Origin: Gymnopus androsaceus JB14
Lineage: Eukaryota > Basidiomycota > Agaricomycetes > Agaricales > Omphalotaceae
Length of the DNA: 64,000 bases
Reading direction: 5' to 3'
Assembly (NCBI GenBank): GCA_009733575.1
Contig: ML769600.1
Location: 1-64,000 of the forward strand
Below the pieces are notes generated by a model. That model had not been told where the DNA came from. It made no database searches and was given only the letters and a program-made list of their open reading frames with translations. Below are positions 43,513 through 56,103 of this stretch, one piece after another (position 1 is the first letter of the stretch; each line of letters begins with the position of its first letter). Both the position numbers and the translations under genes were made by a program.

Positions 43513-44313
43513 AAGAAAAGCTCTCGATGACTCTCATATATAAGAAAGATGCCCTCAGGACGCTATTATTCTTTTCACTTTGCATGGATCATCGAGTCAA
43601 CTGTACCGTCTCGAATGCGCACTCATCAGCGACTGGGCTGTGAAAGATAATTTGCATGGCGCCGACGGAATCCTTTGGTGCGTCTAAGATAAGAGCCAGA
43701 GCCTGAGAATGATATTTGTTCTCTAAGGAACTGACCGAGGTTTTAGAAAAAAGAGGAAGCTTCTTCACCGATTCCAGGAACCTACAATTTTAGGTTAGAA
43801 CGGAACTTTATTGATATTGCGAGCACAGAATCTGGAGGAGTCTTGTTTACACGCGTCGCTATAGAACGATGGGCAACGCAGCATGATGACTGGGAATTCT
43901 GGTTGTTATGCGTCTGTTAGAGTACGATGTTCTTCCACCGTCTGTTTTCCGGTTTTCGCAAGTGACCGAGTTCAACTTGACGGAGGAGCGAAGCGTATTT
44001 ATGTATTAGTTACAATTTGATACGAAACTCCGAGGAAATAGTGATAGGCGTTAATTTGGCATTTATGCTCTCAGGACTTGCTCAGGACGGTGACCAGACA
44101 AACCAGACAAGGACTTCACGTTCGATTTCTTCCTCTTGACAGCCAAAGCTTTCATGCTTCGCTATATCATTATGTTTGAGTCTCAAAGGGAACTTGCGCG
44201 AACCCGCACAGTCCACAGTATGACTGCGGATTCTATCAATCTGACAGAATACATATAAAAAGATAAGGAGGACTTTTGCTCTTGACTATCTCGAGTCCTC
44301 GTTCCTTGCCTGC
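43513..44313. other. Intergenic region with repeat 43916-44001
   Basis: No gene. It contains the second copy of the short repeat at 41187-41260, then the promoter of the secreted-protein gene. Confidence 0.5.
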
Positions 44314-46355
44314 ATGCTTTCCCGAAGTCTACAGAGCCTCCTAGGGCTCTCACTATCTCTGTCTCTAGTAGAAGCTGCGCAGATTCCCTTTATCGCTCCG
44401 CACGAAACATCGACATCTGCTGTACCCTTTGCTGGATTGGAAAACCAAAGCGATAACTGGGATATCAACGTTTCACCGAACGAGAATGCTACTGGGCACC
44501 TAATCTTCGAAACTGTGAGTTCGTTCATGCAGCATTGGCCCAATACTCGGTATCGCAACGGTATGTCATTGCTATCAAATACCATCCATTTTTTTTCTAA
44601 ATAGTCCAATGTTTAGGCCACAATATTGTCCCAGGAATCGTTCCTGTTGGTACAGTATTATACCATGGACGAGGGGATTCGAATACGCCCACCGGTCCTG
44701 AATGGCTAGCCACAGATCCCGAACATTCATATATCTTCTGCCGCGGACAGGCGAGCACTGGATGCTGGCAGCTCACTGTTACTGCTCTGCGTCCTCTCAA
44801 TGTCCTTTACCTGGATGGGAGCGGTGAGGCATAGTTTCCTTCAAGCGGACTCGAACATACACTGACGATCCATTAGGCGCAGCAAAGATGCCAGATGGAC
44901 CGATGGACTCTCAGGACGTTCTTGCCTTTGGTGAAATCATCCCGGAAAAGTACATTGCAGAGAGGGAGAGGATTAAAAATATGTGCCAATGGGCAAAGGA
45001 TTTTCCTGTCGATGGGTTTGTTAGGTATGTGTTCAAGTCGAAATTCCAAGGGTGTCAAGTAACTGATTCCAACTCCTTTTACAGAATGGAGATGGACTTG
45101 TAAGTCTGACTTCTGCTGGATTGTCTCAACATCGTTTAACATCCTGTGTTTTAGCGAAATCATGCTTTGTGATTTTTCTGACGGAGTTCAAGTTGAACCT
45201 ATCAATCTACGGTCTAGGGGCAACTCAGGAGGTCCTGGTCCGGGCGGTCCAGGCAGGAGACGTCCAGGTGGTGGTCCGGGCGGTCCTGGAGGTCCTGGTC
45301 GCCACTTGGATGGAGACAGCGAGTTTTATCCTCCTGGGCCCCATCCTTACGACGATACATCCTTTGCCCAACTCGATATCAACTCCTCTGCCCTTCCCAA
45401 CACTGGTTTCGAAGTTATCCACTCTGGGTCTTGGCACCGATATTACCCAGGCGATACCCGTATTCAACTCGACCTTACCCGTCTAATCTCCTTCTACGAC
45501 ACCGAACTTGTCCCAAGTCTGGTTGCAGAGCGACTCGGCAAAGATCGTCTCAAACATCGTCTGCTAGGTATTTCCCAGGAAGACCTCCAGAACGCTGTAA
45601 AAAGAATCGAAGAGGCCACTACAGCCACCGAACCTGGTAGCGGCATTGACTGGAAGACCCTCATCCAGCTCGTGATCAAGCGTTTTGAGAACCGGTTAGA
45701 AATGGTTCAATACATCTTGAATTCCACAAGCCCAGGAAACTCGGTTCCCAGAGAACGAAGAACTGGCAAAGAACATCCAGATTCAACTTGTTGCGATGCT
45801 TAGGCCGTACATGCTCTCCACGACCAAACCAACCCAGGATCTTGCTTCCACCGAATGGGTGTCTCCGATGTTCAAACTCTGCGCGACGACGTATACAAAA
45901 TATATTACAGCAAACCCTTCGCTCCATTCGAGACTCACCGCTTCGGAAGAGCTCATTCTCGGCGGTGTCCACGAGACAACTCGTGAAATATGTCGGGTTG
46001 TGACAGGGATGTGGGTAGATGGTGTGATGGCTGGATTAGACCCAGATTTGTATAAACCCTCGACTACGGAAGGTCTAGTAGAGACAGAGATAGAATCATT
46101 GTTGGCATCGTGGAAAGAACGTATCTCGAGTCTCATGAAGTGGTTAGACTGGAGTGTGTGGTTGAAGTGCAGACCTGCATGTGGATTCGAGGTGTGTAGT
46201 GTTTTCTTTTGTTGATGCATTGTGCCGCTTTAACGATTTTACAGGAATTGTGTGAACTTCCAATGTGGCCGTTTAGACGAGGGACGGATGAATTTGAAGA
46301 CCCACAACCAAAGTGCATACGAAGAATGGCCCCTTTTGACTCTTCCTGGGTTTAA
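44314..46355 (+). CDS. Conserved basidiomycete secreted protein of unknown function
   Basis: ATG 44314 opens a signal peptide (MLSRSLQSLLGLSLSLSLVEAAQ). Spliced exons then carry blocks I know from uncharacterised basidiomycete proteins: NTRYRNGHNIVPGIVPVGT, YHGRGDSNTPTGPEWLATDPEHSYIF, AAKMPDGPMDSQDV, DGFVRMEMDFEIMLCDF, SGSWHRYYPGDTRIQLDLTRL, EPGSGIDWKTL, then EICRVVTGMW. The ADP-ribosyl-transferase-like look of YHGRG is only an impression. A collagen-like Gly/Pro-rich insert (45220-45310) sits in a surface loop. At about 45741 the frame shifts by one base (NSTSPGNS, then FPENEELAK in the next frame), so the gene is either damaged or carries a consensus error. TAA at 46353. Confidence 0.8.
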
Positions 46356-46474
46356 TCATTGGTAGTGTTTTCCTTACTATGACCTCCAGTTCCTGTGAAT
46401 GTGATAGCACTCGATCTTGCATTCCAATACTTATATATATATAACTATGCATAGATCTTCTTCTCTTTCCACTC

Positions 46475-49400
46475 TCATCGTACAGTTGCAAACCCGCCCA
46501 TCGAGACACTCTCGGGAACAGAAGCTCCGCAATCATTCCCTTGAGTAATGTCATCTGTAACTTCAATAAGCATAGTTCCCCCAACCTTGAACACGTCGTA
46601 AAAGTCGAAATGGCACTTGCTAGCCAGCTCCACTCCGTTGAATGTAACGTTCTTCACATATGCTGCTGCGCCATCGGGGATTGTCACCTGGACGGAATTG
46701 GGATCGAACCCAACAGTGGTTATGGTGGTCGAGGTGTTCAGGAAGGTATTGTGGATTGTATAGCTGGGAATGAAGGGTGACACGAGGAGGAATTGGGATG
46801 TGCCCGATACCGGATACAAGCCTAGGAAATGGAACGTCGCCCACGATGCCATTGCAGCTTGATCATCGTTACCAGGAAGGCCGGCGGGAGCTTGAAAAGG
46901 AACCGCTCATTAGTCGACTGACTAGATTTGAGGTTGAAAAGATTTACTAATGTCAAAGTTCTCCAAAACTGCCTGGCGCACACGCTGGACTGTCTTTGCT
47001 GGTTGGTTAGCGTAATGGTAGCCAATCGGCGCCTGCAAACCATCAGGATTAAGGGTAAAAGCGTCCTGCAAAATATGGCTAGACAAACCTGGAAAGAGGG
47101 CTCATTGCCAGCAAGATAGTAGTTGGCCTATACATAGATTACTCAGCGGTGTTGAGAAAATAAAGAAATTTAAACGTACATCAAAGTAATGGTCCAGACG
47201 TGTCACAAAAGTGTCCTACGGACACATACAGAATGAGTTGGAATGATGCTATGAAGAGATAGAATGAAATGCATACGTTTCCGCCCATGAGGTTGATTAA
47301 ACCATTCACATCGTGCGGAGCAAACCTGAACAACCGAAACCTGAGCTGAAAGCACTAGAGAATGCTGTTCAGTACGTACCAACTATACTCCCAAGAAGAC
47401 GATTCGTAGAATCCCTCTATATTGTCCGGTTGAAGAGAACACTCTCGGTTCTCATCTGTGTCTGCTGGAGAGCAATCAGTGGGATCTGTGAAAAAGAAAG
47501 AACCATTCGGGTAGCGTTTCTGCATAAAGCCATGGAATCCATCCGAAACGGTCGAAGGGTCCCAGACATTGCGGTACCACTGAGACAGAGCTATGTGAGC
47601 TTCAACTTAAAAGTGGCTGCAAAAGAAAATATCTACCAGAGAACGATTGAGATATGTTTCTTCGTTAGCTGTGTTGTTCAAAAGTAGACTAACTTGACGG
47701 ATGCTAAAATCTTCGAAAGCATACTGGGACAGGGTTAAAAAAGTAAACCATGAGCTTAAATGTCTAAGAAGGCTTACTTCGATTGTCCTGCTTCCCTCTC
47801 TAGTCTGACGACCAGTGCTAGACGGATCTATGACATCGAAGGGTACGTATCCATATTGTCTGCGAAATATATCAATAGGAGAGGGCGCTCTTAAAAGAAA
47901 GAAAAGACTTACGTGTATAAATTGATCTACACACATCCAAAACGGATTGTCAGTATATATCCGTCTGTAACGAGACTCTAATACCTCGCGTCCCATAATG
48001 TCCCATTCCATAGGATTCTGTGAGAGAGATGCCAAGTACATTTTAAAACGGAGAATAAGTGTAAGCAAGAGCTCACCAGTTCTCCATCTGCAAGCATCGC
48101 AGAGTAGAGGTCGTCCAAGTCAATTCCTAGAGCAGTAGCTTCATCATGGTAGTTGATAGCGAAATGTCCGACCTGGATTCAGCGAAAAATGATTACTATT
48201 ACGAATAGCATTGGGGGAAATAGTCTCACAATGACATCGCCACTGGAACCCCCTTGCGTCCAGCCGGGCAGGTTGTTTGCTCTGCATTCTGGCATCCATC
48301 CAAGCTTCCTCCAGCCATCAATATAACTGTCCACGATCTGCGCAAAATCATTTGGATGCTGCAAGCCCATGAGGGGATAGAATGTCCGGAACTGGCGAAT
48401 TCAAGTTCAGGCGACCGGAGAGAAAATGACAAGCAAATTCCTACAGTATCCCAGCTTTTAAAGAAAACATATGAGCGACCTCGGGAATGACAGGAATTGA
48501 TAACACTGACCTGCAATACAATGAATCGAAATAGAACGAGGTGGTATTGGCGAACGGTCCTTGTGTTTCCCCGGTTGCGTTGTTCTACTCGAAAAGCAAG
48601 ATGTCAGAACCTACACAAGCCAGTAGTAGGAATGACGCACTGGAGTTAGAGAGGATCGATATAAGGAGGAATACAACATTTCAGTGATATTAGGTGGAGT
48701 GTTTGCGATATCAATTTGGATCGTGCTCAGTTTCTCGTTCCATAAAGCTTTGCTCTGAGCCATGATTTCATCGAACGTCGAGGTGCCAATTTCGGACTCT
48801 GCGTTTGCACAGGCCTGGTCGGAGCTCACAAAGGAAACACCAACACGGATGATAATTTCTTGGGGCGTTCCTGAATACGAGAACAGAGCGCCGTATTCGT
48901 ATGTGTCTCCAATGAGACTTCGGGTTAGATTAAGATGAGTTTGCCCAAGTCCTTTGGCGTCAAGACCCCAGCTAAGATCATGGCCATGTTATCTTAAGAG
49001 TGACGTATATAGCATCTTGGGACTCACGGATTACCCTGCCAGATTCCATATTCGTCGAGCGTTTGATTTCCGTTGTTAAGAAGGTCATAACAGGCAAAGG
49101 CTTGGTAATTGAAGCGCCCTGGCCCGAAACTATAGACGCATGAGTTTCCAAATATCACGCTGGCATGCGTACGAAGTTTACCTAGAGCCCCATAGGCCTC
49201 CGATGGTGATACGCCCCAGTTCAGCATCAATATTCATTGTTCCCCCAGCGAACGATACCGGTAAATCATTGGATAAATCTAAGTTTGGCGAATCAATGAG
49301 AGTTTCACCGACCAAGAGCGCGCGACACACCTAGAACAAAGTATGGCTTGGAACCCTCCAGAAAAGTAAACCTCTCTAATCCTGCACGCCTTGTGGAAGT

Positions 49401-50366
49401 TGCTTCCATCTTGATACCGTTATCAAGAGTTTGAGCAAAGTAGCCGGGTGACGCCTCTAGTAAATACGAATCATGGTCAGCTTTGAATGTGTGAGATCGA
49501 GGTAGGTCAACAGACCGTCTGTGTTATTTTTGCGGAATGTTTCTCTGTCGGCAAGCATTGTAGAACAAGTATCAAATCCACCTGGACATGTCATGGGCAT
49601 TATCTCGAAGTTTCCATAAGTTCCTAATCCCAAAATTAATTAATTTGGCGAATTATATTGGAAGGGGAGCGAGTATACCGAGGGAAGAACCTGTTCCACT
49701 GAGAAGTGAATCAGCGAATAAGTGGTAAGAAGAATGCTGACAGTGATAGGAGCCTACCTATCATGAAGAGGACTGAGCCTGAAGGAATGTGAGTACTTTG
49801 TGTATGTGTAGATTATTTCGAAAAAGAATACCCTCGAATCGTTTGTGTGGGATCAGTGACGTAACCTGAAGGAGTTTGAGTACTTTGTGTATATGTAGAT
49901 TATTTCGGAAAAGAATACCAGCAGGGGCGTATCCGGTAAGATCAGTAGAGAACTTAACCTGGGTGGAAATGTTTATATGGATAGCAGCTTGGGGAACAAA
50001 AAAAAAAGAACGTACCATTCCGAACGGAACTGAAGCTCCCGGACTGTAAAGGGTGGAATTCATACAGTAGGCCACTAGCCGAAGCTCAAACACATACCAG
50101 ACATCCCCATCGTTATCTTATTGGTTGCTTAAGGTCAACACGGTACATTTTTATGAATCAAAGTCGAAAATCTTACCCGTCCCGATGAATACGTTGACGA
50201 AACTTGTGTAGTCGGGATTAGATTCGTTTGCAGCTGCAGCTATAGCAGCAGAGATCTTCTGTTGTACCTCTGGGGATGGTTGCGCGTATACCAGAGCCGC
50301 CGAAAGGACTAGGAGTTGTATGAAACTTGTAGGAAGAACCATGGTGCACCAAAGAACGAGGTTCAT
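46475..50366 (-). CDS. Glycoside hydrolase family 92 (alpha-1,2-mannosidase type), secreted
   Basis: An exo-mannosidase trimming N-glycans or mannans outside the cell, by family. The N-terminus at 50366 (or the ATG at 50342, MVLPTSFIQLLVLSAALVYAQ) is a signal peptide, followed by VNVFIGTG. Further exons encode GTYGNFEIMPMTCPGGFDTC, ERFTFLEGSKPYFVLDLSNDLP, SCVYSFGPGRFNYQAFACYDL and, near the C-terminus, MASWATFHFLGLYPVSGTSQFLLVSPF, the conserved GH92 end. About twenty introns interrupt it. I did not verify each boundary or find a clear frameshift. Stop at 46475-46477. Upstream DNA has paired CACGTG sites. Confidence 0.88.
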
Positions 50367-51106
50367 TCTTTGGAAGCTTTATATCAATCAAGAGGTGACA
50401 TTATCTCATAATTATAAGTTAGGAATCGTCGGTCCGCATGGTAAGAGGTGGATGAGAAGCTTCCATCGTATGATCTAAATGCTTTACAGAATGCATGCAT
50501 CAGGTCTACTTGGAATTCCGCGTGATCAAAGGTGTTGAGGTATTTTCAAAGTAATCAGAATGTCGGTGACATAGATACTATACATAGGACCTGCCCTATG
50601 ATCATACATTTGGTACAGATAGAGGACGATAGCTAGACTGACAATGAGAAGGAATTACTATTGCAGAAGACACCAAACACACCTGAGATTGAATTCACGA
50701 CTCGTGTTCTCATTAAATTCGCCTGTAGAGAAAATGAATAAATCTGTTATCGCCTTTCAGCACCTGGTGGTCTTCCCGCCACTAAAGTGTGAACGTTCAC
50801 GAGAACCGACGCAAATGTCAAGATAACTCACAGTAGCACGTGAATAGCACGTGCCTAGCCTGGCTTGACTCGCGCGCAAGTGCTTTGTGAGGCCAGGACA
50901 GTATCCTCATCAATATAATAGCGGTTGAGCTAACCTAGAGCACTTCAGCTCCGAGCATCAAGCTAGTCATGATTAAAAAATCGGTACCGTCATAATTAGA
51001 GGAATACAGTATTATTTACACAAATAAGTACAGTAAAAGACTCAGGCCATACCAGAAGTTAAACTTCGGCCTTTAACATTTCGACGTTCAATCTGTCAGA
51101 GATTTG
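50367..51106. other. Intergenic region upstream of GH92 and downstream of the MFS gene
   Basis: No gene. The only notable structure is the CACGTG pair at 50837-50853. Confidence 0.5.
50837..50853. promoter_or_regulatory. Paired CACGTG (E-box) sites
   Basis: CACGTG at 50837-50842 and 50848-50853, inside GCACGTGAATAGCACGTGC. They are about 480 nt upstream of the GH92 start and also close to the MFS 3' end. A bHLH factor is the usual binder; the target gene is inferred. Confidence 0.5.
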
Positions 51107-53141
51107 TTAGCGACGAAGTAGAAGTCTTAATACAGAAACAATCACAAATAAGCCTACGAGTGCACAGAGGCCAGTAAACGCAATGGGCGGGATGAATGTA
51201 CTCTGAACCGCTCTAGCAAACGCCTGTGTAATGCTTTCCAGAACTGCCGGAGGTAATCCAAGTTTCGGGATATCAGTTATTCCTGTTTGGGTTATCGTAT
51301 TTGGGTTGAGCCCAGGTGCGTATCGAATTATGTTCTTCACTAAAGAGTTGACGAACACTGATTGTGCGAGAGATATTGCGACCGCTCCTCCTAAAGAGTT
51401 CCCGACCATTATTATGGACACTGTCAATGGGAAAGGTTGAGAGATCGTTTTAGGCCGTAAAGTGTACTTACATCCAAGAGGCGTATCAGCAGGCTTGAGT
51501 TCGACTTGAATGCTAAGGAAGGGGACCTGTGAGCCAAGCCCTGTACCAGCACCGAGTATAATCTGGTAACCGAGCCAGTGACTGAGGGGGGAGTCAACAT
51601 CGAGTGTTGATAGCATTCCACATCCAACTATCATAATTACATTTCCCACCCACAAGCAAGGCACATAGTGGCCTGTAGCGGTTATGAACAGACCAGCAAG
51701 GACCGCAGCGAGGGTGAGAGATACTATGAGAGGTAAAATATGAACCCCCGAGCCTTCTGCTGTGGTATGTTTCACAGCTTGGAAATATATGGGAAGATAG
51801 AAGACATATCTTTAACATTATGTGAGTGATAAATTGTTGTGCAGCAAGGAAACCTTACGTTGCCAGCGTCATGCCATTGAATAACGAAGCACCGGCAGAG
51901 GCCAATACGGATCGCTGCATAAGCAAATGGAGAGGAATCAGAGAACTTGCGCCGCGCATCTTTTGCCAAATGACGAAAAGGATAAAAATCAGAGCAGATC
52001 CTAAAAACAATCCCCAAATCCTCGAGTTTTTCCATGCATACGTGGTCCCTCCCCATTGCAAAGCAAGGAGCAAGCAAACAGAAGTGCCAATAAATAGGAT
52101 CGTGCCCAAGATATCGACCTGATTTAGTTTTTTCCAAAATTTGAAGTGTTTGTTGGGTCGATGCGGTGAGCGAAAAAAGCAAGCAATGGTGAAGAATGTC
52201 ACCGCTCCACACGGAAGGTTGATCCAGAAACACCTATAATTTCTCCGGTTATCTCTCGCCCAGCTCATAATGATAGACAGATATACCATCTCCAGGATAA
52301 TCTATCCGTAAGTACACCTTCCGAGAGACTAAGAATGCGTAGTAGCGAGTGATAAGAGACAGACACACGAACCTCCTAGTAAAGGACCAGCAACCGCAGA
52401 AAGCCCATACATACTCGAGAGCACCCCAATGTATAACGGCCGTTTTTCCAAGGGGATTGAAAAGGCCAGAATGGTCATTGACCCTGAAAATAGTGCAGCC
52501 ACACCCAAACCAGCGATAGCACGTCCTACGATAAACATTGGAGAATTTTTTGCAGTGGCGCAAATTACGGAACCAGCTGGAAGATTTGTCTGTTGAATTA
52601 TATCTTCCAACCAGAGTATCGAGTAACAAACCTTCAAAAATGAGCACTGATGTGAGATATACTATTTTGATATCAAAGTGCGCATATATCTTTCCGAAAC
52701 ACGGTTGCAAAGCCGTGGAGGTGAGGAGATAGGAGGACCCGTACCAGCCAACATCGTTCAAAGAGTTAAACGTTGATGTAATTTTGGGTATGGCGGTAGC
52801 TTTTGCGAAGCGCTAAGGTAAAGAAGAGAAAAAGCGTCAAAACACCCACCTATTATATTTGCATCCAAATGAACCTGACCATGGAAAGAAACGTCAGCGA
52901 CGCATGATACACAAATATTGGACCTAAGGCTTACAACGAAAACTGTCAGACAAAGCCCAATGATGATGAATGCAAAGGGGATCCCAGAGGTATAATGAGG
53001 AGTGAACTCTTCTTCCTCTATGACGCTCGACGAATCCGTTTCACGTTGATCTTCCTCTACAGGCGATAAAGGACGTATATCAACAGTTGCGTGAGATTTG
53101 ATGCCTTTAAGTTCCACATCGTCTAAGTGTTTTCCTGCCAT
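51107..53141 (-). CDS. MFS drug:H+ antiporter, DHA2 (14-TM) family
   Basis: An efflux pump of the plasma membrane. It starts [14 protein letters not shown] at 53141 with a long acidic cytosolic N-terminus, then [19 protein letters not shown]. The central exons give [36 protein letters not shown] and the antiporter motif [13 protein letters not shown] (about 52400). [14 protein letters not shown] follows. The second half ([50 protein letters not shown]) is complete up to LLLRR and the stop at 51107. At least seven introns. The sequence is typical of the toxin/mycotoxin efflux subfamily, but the substrate cannot be inferred. Confidence 0.9.
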
Positions 53142-54231
53142 AATCTTGATCAGTGTATGCGCAAACGATTTGGTAGGAAGCAGTAGCTTTTTATACCTTT
53201 CATGTCCTTCTTATATGCCGTTCGGTAGCCGAAAAGGTCGTGTACCTGCATCGCGAATTCGGTTTCAGCTCCGCGGGAGCTTCTGTTGAGAAGCACTCGA
53301 TGAAGTAAGTACTGTCGTAGTATAGTTTGTCTTATCCTCTGGCGAACTCAAAACGTCTTCAAGATCCTTGGAGTCCCTTAGCGATATCTCTAGTAGGACC
53401 TTTGGGGTGAAGGGGGAAATGGATCAATTGGTTGATTGAGCCGGCCTTGACTTTTTCCGGAAATCGTGCATTGGAGCTTCGAGAATCTACTTCGAAAGAA
53501 TAGTATGAGCAGTGTAAAACGAGCGTCTGTAGTGGTAGATACTAACCATGATCTTGGCGAACGGTCTGGCTAATCGACTACGACAGTACTATCGCTGCCT
53601 CGATTTTCGGACATTGCTCGCAACCACAATTAGTACACTCTGATACATCTAGTGAATGGTGAAGATATATAAACGATCGACGGTACAAGCCATAAACTAT
53701 GCCTTGACGGAGTTGTCATGACTTCTGGGTCGAACTTGCTTTTGCTTTTGACGTTCAGATGTTCAATCTAGTAAAATTAAGTCAGTCGCAGTTGCGCTGC
53801 TAGTAAGTATTCGGCCGAAACACTCGCCTCAAGTGAAATAACCAAGGCAGGTACTACAGCGGGCAGCGACTCAAGCGGTGTCAACACCGTGTATATCGCT
53901 TTCGCATACGCTTTTAGTACGCCTTTTAATATGTTAGCTGGGAAACATTACACAATTGAGTGGCCCCTGTGTGGAGAATGATACTCGGGTCGATGGATGG
54001 AGCATACTTTGAAATTGAGACTTGTTTGGCAGGGTTGTCATTGAATATGGTTTGCGAGTTTGAGAGATTAGCAACATGTAGTCAGCATGATGTGACTACC
54101 GCCACCTGCTCAATTTCGGAGCCGAGCCACTGAGTGTCGTTGAGCCCACTGAGCTGAAAACTGTAGAGATAAGTAGCAGCATCCAGAGCAGAAAGTAATA
54201 ACACACATGCGAATATGATAATCACTAGTAC
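53142..54231. other. Intergenic region, no gene seen
   Basis: About 1.1 kb upstream of the MFS gene. No frame of note and no repeat recognised. Confidence 0.5.
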
Positions 54232-55080
54232 CTACTGTGGATAGTTAATTACAACCTCAGTAGCATTAGTCACAGTGGTAGTAATGTCATTTTCCGTACC
54301 CAATTCTATGGTGGGCCCTGTGGTGCCATGGCTCAGAACGATGTCGAGGTCAAAGAATGAGGTGGCTACAGTAGGATAGTTGTCTGCGCTCACGATATTG
54401 TATGTCTCCAAAGTCACACATGCCCAAGCGAGTATATATGAGCCAAAAAGATTGGCTGTTGTTCCAGGATCCCAGTGAATCCAGCAAGGTAGCTGAACGA
54501 ACCGCGGCCATCGGGACCGACCACCGATATGACACCGGTCAACACCTCCCCCGGACTGACTTCCACGAGGGAGCTATAGTAGGTATCAAAATCATCACCC
54601 ACAAACCCTAGTTCAATGCGACAGTTAGGACAGCAGTGTGTATTTTACAATCGGAACACTGACAGAAGCTACAGCCCAGTAGTCTCCACCTCCTGCGGCG
54701 GATGGCCCATATTGAAGCACAGGCTGAAGGGTTTGTGCATAGTCGTCGGCTGAATTTCATTGAAGAGGAAGAGAGTCTGGCCATCAGCAGAATAAGATTC
54801 GATCATAGCAGTTGCTTCATCCATCCAAGAGGCATAGGTAACCCATCCAGATTCTTCTCGTGCACTCAAAGTGGGACTGGTGACAGTTCCGGCTGCCACA
54901 GAATTGTTACGCTGGGCAATGTGAATGACTGAGCCCGATGCATCCACAAGATGTACCTCGCTTAACACAAGCTGATCATGCCATTGATTACAGGTCATAC
55001 TGCCGGTTATGCGCGCCCAGTGTGCACTCAGCGTCAAGGTAACAACTGTTTTGCTCGTAGAGTTTCGATTTGCACTCGGG
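54232..55080 (-). pseudogene. Secreted-type protein remnant lacking its 5' end, family unknown
   Basis: Three exon-like blocks read LTLSAHWARITGSMTCNQWHD to GHPPQEVETTGL (55037-54669), GFVGDDFDTYYSSLVEVSPGEVL (54602-54470) and, in the third, WACVTLETYNIVSADNYPTVATSF ending VVINYPQ (54440-54232). The text resembles beta-rich fungal secreted proteins but I cannot name the family. Upstream of about 55080 the frame meets a stop with no ATG or signal peptide, so the first exon is missing or lies behind an intron I did not see. Confidence 0.5.
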
Positions 55081-56103
55081 AAAAAGTGCGTTTAGTTTGC
55101 GTTCGGATAATCACGGTACAGCAAACGATAGCAAAGTAGAGTGAGACCGGGAGACAAAAACGAGCCTTTCAAATCGATGTGGTAACTACTTTCCTGGTCC
55201 TTAAGTTGACGTGCGAGTTAAGCTAAACTTCAGCAGAATTACATTGAAGTGAAGGGCTGGAGAAGAGACAATTGAGGTACAAGTTTGCTACAGTCTATTC
55301 GGAACTGAACACAACTGCATTCAGCGGGGATGAGTAACTTTAAGGACTCGCAGAGCTTTTCGATGTCACCTCCCAAGTGTTTCTTTTCGTTGACCATCTG
55401 ACTCCTTGCGCCATGTTCTTGTTGTTGAGATTCCATCAAAAAATGAGTACAGTATTAATTGCATTCAATGTGCTTGGCAGTGAACAAGTCATTGGAGCGA
55501 GCCCGAGCGAAAGGTTTAATTTGCTATGTATTGGAATACGGAGTCCATTGGGTCCAGGGTTAGGCAATGTGAAGTGGTATAAATGCAACCTCACATCAAG
55601 CCTTGAGTGAGAACCTATCAATCTGATGAAATGAAGGGAGTGTGAAGAATGGTTCTTTTTGAGGTTCTCTTTGAGGTTCTTTCTATTTATTTCACTGGCC
55701 CTCATGGAGAGCATGTGTCACGTAGGAGGTAATCGGCTACCGTGGAGGTCGGGGGTGAAGCTGTTCATTTTGCATTGCTGCTGTCACTTTTATATACAGT
55801 AACATACTTACCATTGTATTGGATCTAGAACATGGAGAGAGTTTATAAAGGTCCAATGTCCAGGATTTGTGTCCCATTTGCCCATATTGCTTTCTGAGCT
55901 TTGATAACTTGGGATCATTCTTTTTTTTTTTGTGATTGCGTAAGCGATGTCTCCTGGCAACATTAAGCCCATGGCTATTCAGTATACTGAGTCATCAGGC
56001 AGGAATTTGGAATCCAATATTCTGCTAGATCATTCAGTAATACCAGTGAGTTAAATAACATATCTGATGATATCTCATGCAATGTACTGATAGGAGATAG
56101 GAG
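55081..56103. other. Upstream region of the TPR-CHAT gene, with direct repeat copy 1
   Basis: No gene. It holds the 116-bp repeat (55426-55541), a duplicated TTGAGGTTCTCTTTGAGGTTCT and a T-run at 55921-55931. Confidence 0.5.
55426..55541 (+). repeat. Direct repeat flanking the TPR-CHAT block, left copy
   Basis: Runs from TGAGATTCCATCAAAAAATG to GTATTGGAATACG. It matches 62499-62634 in the same orientation with few substitutions and one 20-nt gap. Confidence 0.88.

Noticed and set aside
46975..47015. tRNA A-box-like TGGTTAGCGTAATGG
   Set aside because: It lies in a GH92 exon and has no B box downstream.
47313..47687. 124-codon plus frame inside the GH92 gene
   Set aside because: Antisense to GH92 exons and introns, with no motif of its own.
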